DNA from: Selaginella moellendorffii
Lineage: Eukaryota > Streptophyta > Lycopodiopsida > Selaginellales > Selaginellaceae
Length of the DNA stretch: 64,000 bases
NCBI RefSeq assembly: GCF_000143415.4
Contig: NW_003314336.1
Location: forward strand, 200,941 to 264,940
Reading direction: 5' to 3'
The translations under genes and the position numbers were made by a program. Positions 37,792-47,130 of the stretch are shown in pieces (position 1 is the first letter of the stretch; the number at the start of each line of letters is the position of its first letter). Under the pieces are notes generated by a model, which saw only the letters and a list, made by a program, of their open reading frames with translations, was not told the origin of the DNA and searched no databases.

Positions 37792-40330
37792 ATTCCACCA
37801 CCCATAGATGAAATTTGATGTCCTCATCAAACGATAAACCATTTTATAAAGTAACCCTATCATGGATTACTATTTTTCATCCTTGGCACCAAGCCAATAT
37901 TCATCATTGGTTCGACACTGAAGGCTAACCATTCCTTGCCCATCCTCTAAGGAGCATATTCTCTCCAACTTAAAAACTCATTAAACCACTTATGGTGATC
38001 CTTCCCCTTTTGTTCGTTTAGTTCATGCTAAACTTGTTAGAAACACCTTTTTTATTTTTATTTTACTACTCATTCAAAAGTAGTCTCAGTCTCTATCAAC
38101 ATAACTATCACATTTTGGAACTTTAATATTGATATCTAGAGTCAATTTCTTAAGTGTGTTTAACACCTTACATTGCACTAGTTACGTAAACACCACTTCC
38201 CCATCCTAGGAAATTCTTTACTTGAAGGTACTATCATCTTCTTTTTTATTTCGTGCCACCTTTAGCACTAAATTCCACTTATTCATAATTTGTGCTAAGG
38301 TTATCCATGGCCATATCATTTGGCTACTTTGCCGCTCCATCTTTTAGCTTTCACCTTTGCCAAATTGGAGCATTTGGGAATCCATCATTGAAAATATATT
38401 TCTTTTTTCACAATCTGTTAACATCCAACACATGAGTGTTCTTCACTTAATTTTGCCATTTGGATTCCTTCCAATGATTTCTATAACTCAATCTTGGCCA
38501 TTTATCTTTTGTTCCTATCCTTTAACTATTGCACTAAGCAAGTTAAGATCACTATTGAAGTATCCTTTTAGTTCCATAGCAAAGGCTCTACTTCGCTAAG
38601 TCTAGGGGGTGTTCACCCCTAGTAAGTCTCTTTAGCATTATTTGCTGTGGGCTCTATCCACGGCCCAACTTTATGACCCGGGTCCATCTTTAAAGACTAT
38701 TTTGTTAGACTTATAACACTATTGCATTACCACAACTCATTTCCCTTAGGTGTCCTTTTCATTTAGTCACCTTGACTAAGTCACACCATTATCAATAGTT
38801 TAAATCAACACTTTGAACTAGGAACTTTGAACTTTGTTCTTGTTTAGCCACAAGATCGCTTAATGATCTCACCTTGACACCTTCACAGGTTTTCCAATAA
38901 GTGCTAAGTCTTCCAGACTTTTAAATTGTTGACCATGACCCCGGGGGCATCCCCCAAGTGCATTTACTAAGTCACACCATTATTAATAGTTCAAATCAAC
39001 ACTTTGAATTAAGAACTTTATTTTTTAACCTCACAAGGACTTTGTCCTTGTTTAGGTATAAGATCACTTAATGATCTTACCTTGACACCTTCACAGGTTT
39101 TCCAATAAGTTCTAGATCTTTCAGACTTTTAAATTGTTGACTATGACCCCGGGGGCATCCCCCAAGTGCATTTAGTCATCTTGACCAAGTCACACCATTA
39201 TTAATAATTCAAATCAACACTTTGAACTAAGAACTTTATTCTTTAACCTCATAAGGACTTTGTCCTTGTTTAGCCATAAGATCACTTAATGATCTCACTT
39301 TGACACCTTCACAAGTTTTCCAATAAGTGCTAGATCTTCCAGACTTTTAAATTGTTGACCATGACCCCGGGGGCATCCCCCATACTTGGTGGTACACCCA
39401 AACCAGCCTTTCTGGCCAATGGTCCATGGCAATTGAGATTGAGTGTCCTCATTTCATTCACCATATCTTTAGCGCCATTTGCACCAAAGTGTAAGTTTTG
39501 ATATTTAGATTTCTTGGGAGGTCACCTAACCCAGTACTATTCAAACCCAAGGACGTTTAACCCCAAATATCCGAAAACCCTTGACCAATAGGAAAAAGGG
39601 GTGCACTCTTATTCATAGGCCCTTTCCCTTTATATTTGAACTCTTATGGATTGTATCTCAAGCCATTCTTTTTAGTTGCTTACACAAAGTTGTTCAAGTT
39701 AGATATGGTGAGCTTTCACCCTAAGCAATCTAACTATGCATCATGACTCTAAGGCATCCCTCACTTGGTAGTGTGCCCAAACTAGTCTCCATATTAAGAA
39801 TCCATGACTATTGAGAAATGAGTATTGCCATATTCCAAACCATCATCATGCCCTAGTGAGTTGGGACTTAAACCCAAGCACTAGAGAGTTGGGACTCAAA
39901 CCCAACCTCCGCATATACATCTATGTGTGGCATCACCAAGGATGCCTGGCATAACTCCCCATGCTAGTGCACCAAATTATACCCAATTGTGCACTATAAA
40001 TCATAACTTAGGAACCTAGTTCCTTTGAACTACCAAGTGACAAGTTTATGATTATGTATAGACTCCTCCATGCTTGGCCCCATGGGCCACCCCTTTTGAA
40101 GTCAATACCTTTAACTAAAATTTTTGTTCCCCTAACTTGCCAATCTCGCTTAGCAAGTCACTTGACTAACGTAACATAGTTTTATGCATAAGCATGAAAG
40201 TCTTTAACTATCGATTTTCATTCAAAGCCATCTCTTTGAACATCCAGGAATTACTTCCCCACACTTGATACCTCGCCTCATAACAAATTTCAAGGCTACA
40301 CTTCTATTATGCTATTTTGATTTTACACAT
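37792..40330 (-). repeat. Non-coding retroelement-like segment, minus
   Basis: No coding frame. Its right part matches in reverse the segments at 11152-11480 and 9300-9590. It abuts the 14.7-kb element at 40331. Confidence 0.5.
38781..39390 (+). repeat. Three tandem units of about 200 bp
   Basis: Units start with TCACACCATTA at 38781, 38972 and 39190. Each runs through an 'atcacttaatgatct' palindrome and ends with a GACCCCGGGGGCATCCCCC hairpin-like block. The units differ by small changes. Confidence 0.8.
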
Positions 40331-40354
40331 AAGCTCTATTTCGTTAAAGTGGGA
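40331..40354 (+). repeat. Left terminal inverted repeat, copy 1
   Basis: Begins AAGCTCTATTTCG and matches 55018-55041 in reverse over 24 bp. Just inside, AAGTGGGA and TCCCACTT form a second short hairpin. Confidence 0.8.
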
Positions 40355-40430
40355 ATTGTCATTATCCCACTTGTAAAATAAGGTTTCCAAACCTTTATAT
40401 AGTATATAAATATAACAAAATTCAACTGCA

Positions 40431-40446
40431 TTGAGGCACATGCCAT
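40431..40446. repeat. Degenerate palindrome half-site near the left end
   Basis: GAGGCACATGCCAT keeps only the right arm; the copy at 61439-61455 has the same form. Confidence 0.5.
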
Positions 40447-40716
40447 TTTATTTTAAACAAGGAAATGTCTACTCAATCACTTCTCCTCCCCCTGCCACTG
40501 CTTCACCTCACTCTTCTCCTTATCATCGTCGTCTAATTTCTTTCCATCCTTTTAATATTGGCTCAGTTGCTCCAAGACTAGGTGGAGCCCAAGTCCCCAT
40601 TCAATCTTTACTTTCCCCTTATTAATAAAACAACTTCGTAGACTTCCAATAACATGCTGTAACACTTCTAGTATAATGCAAATCCTCTCAAAGAATTGTC
40701 TTTTAATATTAATACA

Positions 40717-40738
40717 ATGGCATGGAACCCCATGCCAT
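40717..40738. repeat. 22-bp palindrome, 3' of the phosphatase gene
   Basis: Arms ATGGCATGG and CCATGCCAT around AACC. Conserved at 61725-61746 in copy 2. Confidence 0.85.
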
Positions 40739-41792
40739 AATAAGTTACATTTTTAAATAAATACATGCCATCTCAGACTGTTATTTTTTGCCTCCAACGC
40801 CTATACAATAATCTTGGAATTTCATCACTCTCCACACTATCAGGATTTAAACCCAATAGTAATGCCATCTCTTCTCTAATACGTCCACGCTCATGTTCAG
40901 TGGTCGAAGAACCCATCCGGTTGAGCAGATTATGGAGATGCGGATAGTGCTTGGCTAGACAATATACATGCCATAAATGATGATTGGTGTCTGTCCGATC
41001 AAATGGCTTCTGATATACCGTTCCATTTGCCATTTGGTTGATTTCTGCAGCCACCTCCTGGACTGGCCGGTTCTCTATCACCATCGCTCCAAGCCGTTTT
41101 GCAAGGTCCCCCAGAACATACGGTTTCTTCTCCCTAGTTTCCATACTGCAATAGATGGGGTGCATTGCATATGTGTGTGTGTTCGCTGCAGTTTTAATCG
41201 GCGAGTCATCGATGATGAGGATTTCACTTGACCTAGCAGTCCGGTTCATCACTACAACCTCTGCCTTGACGAAGATGGGCTTGCTACCCCTCACATGGAC
41301 CATAGTCAAGCAATCCTTCTGCGTTAGGAGAAAGTCAAATGGTAATATTACTCGCGTTGATCGTGCATCATCTGTAGCAACGTTAATGCATTGTGGCGCA
41401 TCATGGATGTCCAAACTCCCAATTGCAAATTGAACCCGGCCCTCTGTTTTAAGTGTCGTATGGTCATTATTAGATCCCGCAGTTTCTCCCGTGTGATTAA
41501 TGTGAATCTGTCTCTTTTGACCAACTTGCGACCGCAGGCTTTGGAGGGTGCAGTGACATTCGAGGATGAGCCATGCTCATGGGAGAAAAGGACACCGTTC
41601 AGATCAAAAACGATACAGTACCTTCGCCGTGACTCTGAAATGAAATGCGTCAGCATAAAAAATGGTACAAGTCAATTTTACCATCTACAATATTAGCGAA
41701 TGGTGCTCCCGATGGTTGTTGAGAGGGTTTTGGTCGAGGAAACGTGAAGGGCAGAAATACTCTCCTCTGCAATGTGGGGTCAATCGCATCCG

Positions 41793-41814
41793 ATGGCGTG
41801 TGGGCACATGCCAT
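41793..41814. repeat. 22-bp palindrome inside an exon
   Basis: In frame in the Pro/Ala-rich part of the phosphatase gene, where it encodes MACAHTP. Also at 62802-62823. Confidence 0.85.
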
Positions 41815-41867
41815 TTCAGCTGTAGACTCTGGTACAACTGGCTCAACAGTGGCATGGGGTGGTTCCG

Positions 41868-41889
41868 ATGGCGTGTGATCACACGCCAT
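41868..41889. repeat. Perfect 22-bp palindrome inside an exon
   Basis: Arm ATGGCGTGTGA followed by its exact reverse complement, no loop. Encodes MACDHTP. Also at 62877-62898. Confidence 0.9.
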
Positions 41890-43103
41890 TTCAGCTTGTG
41901 CCTCCGTTGGCAAAGTGGACATGACCGAACAAGCAGCAGGGGCGGTGTAGGGAGGTTCCAACGGCGCGTAGTCAGACGATTGGGCACACGTTGAGTCTGT
42001 TGGAAATGAGGATACGACCGGCTCGGCGGCTGGGGCGGCCTCATGCAGGTCCAATGGCGCCTGGTCACCGTCAGTTAGATACGTGGACAAGATTGACTCA
42101 GTGGTATGGGCAGCATCAAGTGGAGCGTAGTCAGCTTGCTTGGCGTTGATATGGATAGTAGCCTCCACTAGCTCTGATGACTCTTGCAGGCAAGTAGAGT
42201 CCACTGGCGGATCCATATGCATGTCCAAATATCTCCCTTCGATTGAGATGGTATCCTCCCTACTGGCTACTAAAAACAAACTCATTAGCACATTGAATCG
42301 ACTATACTATATTTACCATCAACTGCTATAGGACCGATATCACTTGGGCGCACTACTGATTCTAAAGGATTGGACATACGTTTTGACCCTTGCTTGGCAC
42401 TATCCTTCCTCGACACTAAAGGCTAGAGTTTGTATCTTAATTCAATTGAATAATCTCTACTTACCATTTGCTCTGCGACCTACATGGACAATGTTAAAAA
42501 TGGTAAAAGGTTAGGAATGGATGTACTATTATTTACCTGATGGTTTGTTTTGTATGACCTTCCTCCGCTGCTCTTTGGCCACCTCAGGCTGGCCATCGTC
42601 GTCATCATCGTCGTCGTCGTTATTGTGATCATCACCATTGTGAGGACCATCCAAGTCCTCTTCGTCCTCCTTTTCTTCGTCCTCCTCTTCTTTGTCCTCC
42701 TCTTCTTTGTCCTCCTCTTCGTCCTTCTGCTCTTCCTGCTCATTATCTTTCTCTGGCTCCTCATCCCCCTCCTGCATTTCTTCCATAGGCTGCTCAGGCT
42801 GGATGGCTTGTTCTTCCAGGACCATCTTGGGAAAATCATCTGGCCGAGTCTCCATCTCAAAATACAAGACATCCATAGCCTGTTTTAGTGCGTGACCTAG
42901 GACCGTATCCTCACCCGACTGTCTTAACATGGTTTTTGCACGTTCTTGCACCCTTCGAAGACGACGAGATGAGAAAAACGTGGCCTTGACTTGAAAAGCA
43001 TCCCTCATCTATTGTACCTCTCCATTGAGATTGGGGAAGGGGAGTCCGCCATAGGAATCTGAGTCAGGAGGTGGTGACTAGCTGCTTTCACTTAGCCCTT
43101 GAT

Positions 43104-43150
43104 CTGCAATGAATGGCATGAGCACACACGCCATAACCGCGAGGCATTAC
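43104..43150 (-). other. 47-nt intron carrying a palindrome
   Basis: GTAATG donor, CATTGCAG acceptor. Palindrome at 43113-43134. Frame joins across it (phase 1). Confidence 0.75.
43113..43134. repeat. 22-bp palindrome (intronic)
   Basis: ATGGCATGAG arm with CACACGCCAT; the mismatches would be G:U pairs in RNA. Confidence 0.85.
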
Positions 43151-43294
43151 CTATCATCTTTTCGTTGCCCTTCTTCCTTTTCGAATCAAACGCCTCTGAT
43201 CCCGACGACTGTCCAACGTGCTTTCGCTTTTTATGACCACTGTCAATTTGAGCTTGGCTGGTGCTTGCCTGTTTTGCCTTTGAAGAAGTGTCTC

Positions 43295-43343
43295 CTGCAA
43301 GGAATGGCATGAGACCACACGCCATTGCAAATATAATTTGTAC
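43295..43343 (-). other. 49-nt intron carrying a palindrome
   Basis: GTACAA donor, CCTTGCAG acceptor. Palindrome at 43304-43325. Phase 1 on both sides. Confidence 0.75.
43304..43325. repeat. 22-bp palindrome (intronic)
   Basis: ATGGCATGAGACC then ACACGCCAT, in the 49-nt intron. Confidence 0.85.
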
Positions 43344-43433
43344 CTCCTTTTCTCCTATTGCTTGTCTGTTTGTCCTTCTTCGACGTGCCACCAGTGCGCT
43401 TTTCAGTCCTCGTGTCTGAATATTCACAACGAT

Positions 43434-43471
43434 CTATAATCAAAATGGCGTGAGGCCTCACGTGACCTTAC
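43434..43471 (-). other. 38-nt intron carrying a palindrome
   Basis: GTAAGG donor, GATTATAG acceptor; more than half of the intron is the palindrome at 43445-43466. Phase 1 on both sides. Extremely short for a spliceosomal intron. Confidence 0.65.
43445..43466. repeat. 22-bp palindrome (intronic)
   Basis: ATGGCGTGAGG then CCTCACGTGAC; the outer part of one arm has changed. Confidence 0.8.
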
Positions 43472-44912
43472 CTTGTGCAGGTTGTGAGCTCGGCCCAACA
43501 TGGGTATCTTCAACAGTAGCTGTTAACGCCGTTTCAGCATCTGGGGGTGGCCACGCTCCTGCATACATAGCTTGTGAGATAACATTTAAACTTAAAGTGC
43601 GTACTCACCAGGTTCGCAGAGAAGATACTGTTTTTCTTTGGCAATTGTAATTATATGCTCCATTGAAGTCACCTCTTCAATGGAGTTTGTCACCGCAACA
43701 CACGGGACACCCTTGAGTAGTGCGGCTCGAAAGAATAGTCCGCTGCAGTTGTACTCGACAACGCATTTGCCCTTGGAGTCGGAAGCAGGTGACCCACCCG
43801 CTATTGCGTTGAAGACCTGCACCTGGAGCTTTCTTTGGATTTGAAAGCTCCATAGCTGTCTTCAGTTCCTCAGGCACGGGTAAATTGACCTCCCTCAGAT
43901 CAATTCAATCGGCCTTGTCGAACGAAGCTGGGAAGTCACTCCAGTCCCACTCTGCTGCAGGACCAATAACAAGGGCAAGTGTGAAGATGCGGACATTCGT
44001 CGGTATCTTCTTCTTAGCCATTATCCCATGGATCTCCCGCATCTCCTTGCCTTTCAACCGAGCCTTCACCTCGTTCAAGGCCTTCCAGAACTTGTGATAG
44101 GATTCGGAGTCGTAGATCATATAGTGGACTGAAGATTCCACCTCCGCAAGTCCCACCATTAAGTCAATGATGGAGCTGACTTCGTCTGCATGAGTGATCT
44201 CCTCGTTTGTGAAGTCCATCACACAAAAGATGTTCTTGACCTGCTCATCTCCGCGGGAAACGATGTTCCTCCACCTTTGATCCTCATCCGAATTCACGTA
44301 TACCCGGTAAGGTTCTCGATAGGCCTCTGCTGCGGGGTCGAGCTGTTTCTGAAGCCGGCAGTCGACATCCCTCTTAATGAAATTTGGATACTGATCCAAC
44401 TTCTCAGCTTTACTTTTCGTGGCATCCCGCAGCAGATCGATGAACTTGGGGGCCCCCTTCACGTACTCGTCGATGTCTTCATTTGACAACTCCAGCGCTT
44501 CCATCATCTCTTGCGTGGTGTCGATGCTCACCCTCTCCACGGCCACTTGCTCGAAGATCCAATCCTTCAATAGCGCATGAGCTCTCAGAGTCGTGTACAA
44601 GTCCTCGTATGTCACAATATGGCCGGGAGTCATTTTGGTCTTGTTGAAGACTACCTCACCACGTTGAAGAGCATTAGCCACTGTCAGAAGGTCGTCATCG
44701 TCTAGAGACCGCGAGAAACGCAAGGCGTTGAGCTTCAAATCATTGGGCTTCCGGCTGTCCTCCACACCCATTGAGTTTAGCAACTCCCCGTCATGGTACT
44801 TCCTCAGCACATCTACCCATTTGTCAAAAACAACTTTTGTCGCGAGTAGAATGTTATGGATGCTGAGTGTGTCATTGACCCCCAGTGTTTTCGAGAGAAG
44901 ACTCGAGAATTC

Positions 44913-44966
44913 CTGCAATGGAAATGGCGTGAGGCCACATGCTATGCCACATGCAACGAGGCTTAT
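44913..44966 (-). other. 54-nt intron-like insert with palindrome and mutated donor
   Basis: Acceptor CCATTGCAG is intact; the donor reads CAG|ATAAGC where GTAAGC is expected. It is 54 nt, so the frame stays open if it is not removed. Palindrome at 44924-44945. Confidence 0.6.
44924..44945. repeat. 22-bp palindrome (intronic)
   Basis: ATGGCGTGAGG then CCACATGCTAT. Confidence 0.85.
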
Positions 44967-46200
44967 CTGCCAGGCGCTAGTTGCTAGTGCACGTCCTTGT
45001 CCTGGTTTTTGTGGCTTCTTCAGTTGAACCCAGAGCTTCCGTGTTCGTGCCAATGTCTCGTGCAGACCCGATTTGTAGCACGTTTCTTGCTTGACATTCT
45101 GTGCGTGGGAGATGTATATGATAGATCGGAGGGGCGAGTTGCCTTTTATCAGGCGGACAACTCTTGTCTTGAAGACTTTCTTCACCTCCTCGCCCACCAT
45201 AATATCCACAACTATCTCTTGCATTGCCAAGCTAGAATGCTGCCCGGAGACGGCATAGAACCGGATGTTCTGATCGTCCAACACCTTCCTATTGATCAAG
45301 TCTGGAAACCTCGTCTCGCCCTTCATTGTTCGGTAGTAGGGGATCACGTCTGCGATGTCGGGTGTTACTGGACTTGCCAGCATCTTCTGCTTCAGTTTCT
45401 CCACCCACTCATCAGATACTAGCCTGTGGTTGTATTTGCTTTGGATGTTGATACGGCTCATGTCAATTGTATATACTTTGTTGGAATAGTAACAAGTACT
45501 ATTATCTGCGACGATTTTTGCTACCTCTTCTTGCTCTTTCTGCTCTTTGCGGCTCTTCTTTTTGGTGGGTGTAGTGTTCGAACCCGAGGCAATGGCATCA
45601 CCGAGTAGCTTCTTTTTTGGAGCAGGAGAGTCGGACGTCGGCTTGAGCTTGACCACCCTTTTCTGCTTCGGGGTAGTTTCCAAATCGACCCCCTTCCCCT
45701 TCGCTTCGCGAACTGGAGGCACTCTCAACGACTCAATGTTGGAATATAGTTTTTGAACATCGCCGTAGGTGAGGTCCGTGGATTCCATGTGATCTTCATA
45801 GACCCGCAGCGTCTTTGAAATTGTGGGCCTCCTAGACAACCTCTCCCTAGCTCCCTCTAGGAATTCCTCATAGCCACTGCCCCCCTCCGGGAAGCCGCTA
45901 GGATGTGCAAGGTGGATCTTGAAGGCGGACGCTGTCTCTACCACAAGTGCCAGTCCATATTCTTGCATGGAACTGCATGGAGTGTCTGTCACTTGGATGA
46001 GGATCCCCATGCATTCTTTTCTCCCACCATCTGTGTTGTACAGCCTCAGATCCTCGCCTTCCATCCCGAAAGTCCAACTGGTGAGCTCCTCCCCCTTCTC
46101 TGCATCCACATTGACAGTGGCTGGAAGAAGAACACAATTCCTCGCCTGTTCAGAAATGCACAACAATTAGAGCTGACAGATGAAAAGCTAGCAGCTGGAA

Positions 46201-46222
46201 ATAACGTGAGGCCACACGCCAT
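46201..46222. repeat. 22-bp palindrome (intronic)
   Basis: ATAACGTGAGG then CCACACGCCAT. Confidence 0.85.
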
Positions 46223-46260
46223 TCACCACTGCATCAGATGTCTTGAGGCTGCATCCTAAG

Positions 46261-46282
46261 ATGGCGTGAGGCTACACGCCAT
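46261..46282. repeat. 22-bp palindrome (intronic)
   Basis: ATGGCGTGAGG then CTACACGCCAT. Confidence 0.85.
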
Positions 46283-46337
46283 CTGTAACCGGACTGCACT
46301 CGAGAGCCCAATCGGTGCATGCCAATGTTGCTACTGA

Positions 46338-46359
46338 ATGGCATGTGGCCTCATGCCAT
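46338..46359. repeat. 22-bp palindrome (intronic)
   Basis: ATGGCATGTGG then CCTCATGCCAT. Confidence 0.85.
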
Positions 46360-46488
46360 TTTCTACTTGGCCTAAAAGACTTACCATTTGAAGCCGAATG
46401 GAGGCGTGACAATCAAGGCCAGACTTGCTGGCGAATGTGCACTGTGTGTGCAGCGGATTGTAGCAGCAAGGCTACTCTGCCACTTACA

Positions 46489-46790
46489 GTTGGAGAGTGG
46501 CGCTGAAATCTCCCGGGACGCCAAGTGGGCTGCGTGTGGGTGGCGGAGTGGGCGGCGGAGTTGGCGACGAAGTTACAAACTGGGTGTGTCTTGAAGTGGA
46601 CGCCGATGCACACGAGCGGGATGCGAGTGCGAGTGTGATGCAAGCGCGAGTGGACGCCGATGCACACGAGAAACCTGTAGAGAAGGTAGATGAGCGCGAA
46701 TGTGAGCGTGATCGCGAGTGGGAGCACAATGCGAGCGCGAGTGTGCGAGCGCGAGTACGAAGCAAAATGCAAAACCTAACCTCACACACG
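46489..46790. repeat. GAGCG/GCGAG-rich low-complexity segment
   Basis: Irregular short repeats around the first exon of the ParB-like gene, including a duplicated block of about 55 bp near 46595-46670. A similar GAGCGG-rich stretch lies at 49795-49995, upstream of the other gene. Confidence 0.6.
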
Positions 46791-46960
46791 CGAAATGTCA
46801 CGACGGTTGGTAATCCCGCCACGTCATCATTCCTCGGACTTGGGCGCCACCATTAATTTCTGGATCGCCGCGCGCATGCATGCACGTGAAATCCAAAAGA
46901 AATCCGCAACGTCATCATTCCTCAGACTGCATGCACGCAAAATATCATTTAATACCCTCG

Positions 46961-46971
46961 CTATATTTATA
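46961..46971 (-). promoter_or_regulatory. TATA box of the ParB-like gene
   Basis: The minus strand reads GGTATAAATATAGCG, a strong plant TATA box, about 190 bp before the chosen ATG. Confidence 0.6.
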
Positions 46972-47107
46972 CCATGCATGATTGGATATTCCAAAGCATC
47001 TTGTATTTCCAAAAATGCCAGATGTTCAGCTAAATAAAGAATGGTATACAAAAAATCCCAAAAAATGCACCAAAAAATGCTCGGTGTCATCTGGCGTAAT
47101 CTCTTGA

Positions 47108-47129
47108 ATGGCGTGGGGCCGCATGCCAT
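47108..47129. repeat. 22-bp palindrome (promoter side)
   Basis: ATGGCGTGGGG then CCGCATGCCAT, upstream of the TATA box of the minus-strand gene. Confidence 0.85.
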
Positions 47130-47130
47130 T

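Larger units (their letters stand above)
40773..43008 (-). pseudogene. FCP1/NIF-like HAD phosphatase half of the fused gene, copy 1
   Basis: Minus-strand exons: up to 42537 (exon 8), 42465-42479 (15-nt microexon), 42317-42415, 41682-42269 and 40773-41634, with introns of 47-57 nt. The N-terminal part is a basic helix then a long Asp/Glu run, followed by Pro/Ala-rich degenerate repeats (YAPLEPPxTA-like), then the HAD domain. The domain shows VFDLNGVL (motif I, DxN instead of DxD), GVWTSM (motif II) and LIIDDSP (motif III), as in FCP1/NIF phosphatases that act on the RNA polymerase II tail. Compared with copy 2, one C is missing near 41357, which shifts the frame inside the domain, so this copy is broken. 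Upstream, two in-frame TAG codons (43078-43080, 43009-43011) separate it from the ParB-like half. Confidence 0.7.
46146..46384 (-). other. 239-nt intron with three palindromes
   Basis: GTAAGTC donor next to 46385, TTCTGAACAG acceptor before 46145. Holds palindromes at 46201, 46261 and 46338. Confidence 0.65.
43078..46772 (-). pseudogene. ParB/sulfiredoxin-like half of the fused gene, copy 1
   Basis: Exons on the minus strand: 46488-46772, 46385-46441, 44967-46145, 43609-44912, 43472-43558, 43344-43433, 43151-43294 and on from 43103. In the 753-residue frame ending at 43905, residues about 225-390 hold the domain with FYAVSGQHSSLAMQE, which fits the G-x-x-R/H-x-x-A box of ParB/sulfiredoxin folds, followed by an RxLW block. 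I recall similar 'NGQHS' proteins from mosses and algae. A lysine-rich linker precedes it; a helical region and another lysine-rich tail follow. Defects: TGA at 43905, a frame change near 43830, TAG at 43078 and a donor that reads AT instead of GT at 44965-44966. All but the frame change fit C-to-T decay. The ATG at 46772 is chosen because only that frame joins through exon 2. Confidence 0.6.

Noticed and set aside
42550-42888. Hydrophobic plus-strand frame opposite the acidic run (also 63556-63894)
   Set aside because: It is the antisense of a Glu/Asp run, which always reads as Leu/Val/Phe-rich; the minus-strand exon chain explains the sequence.
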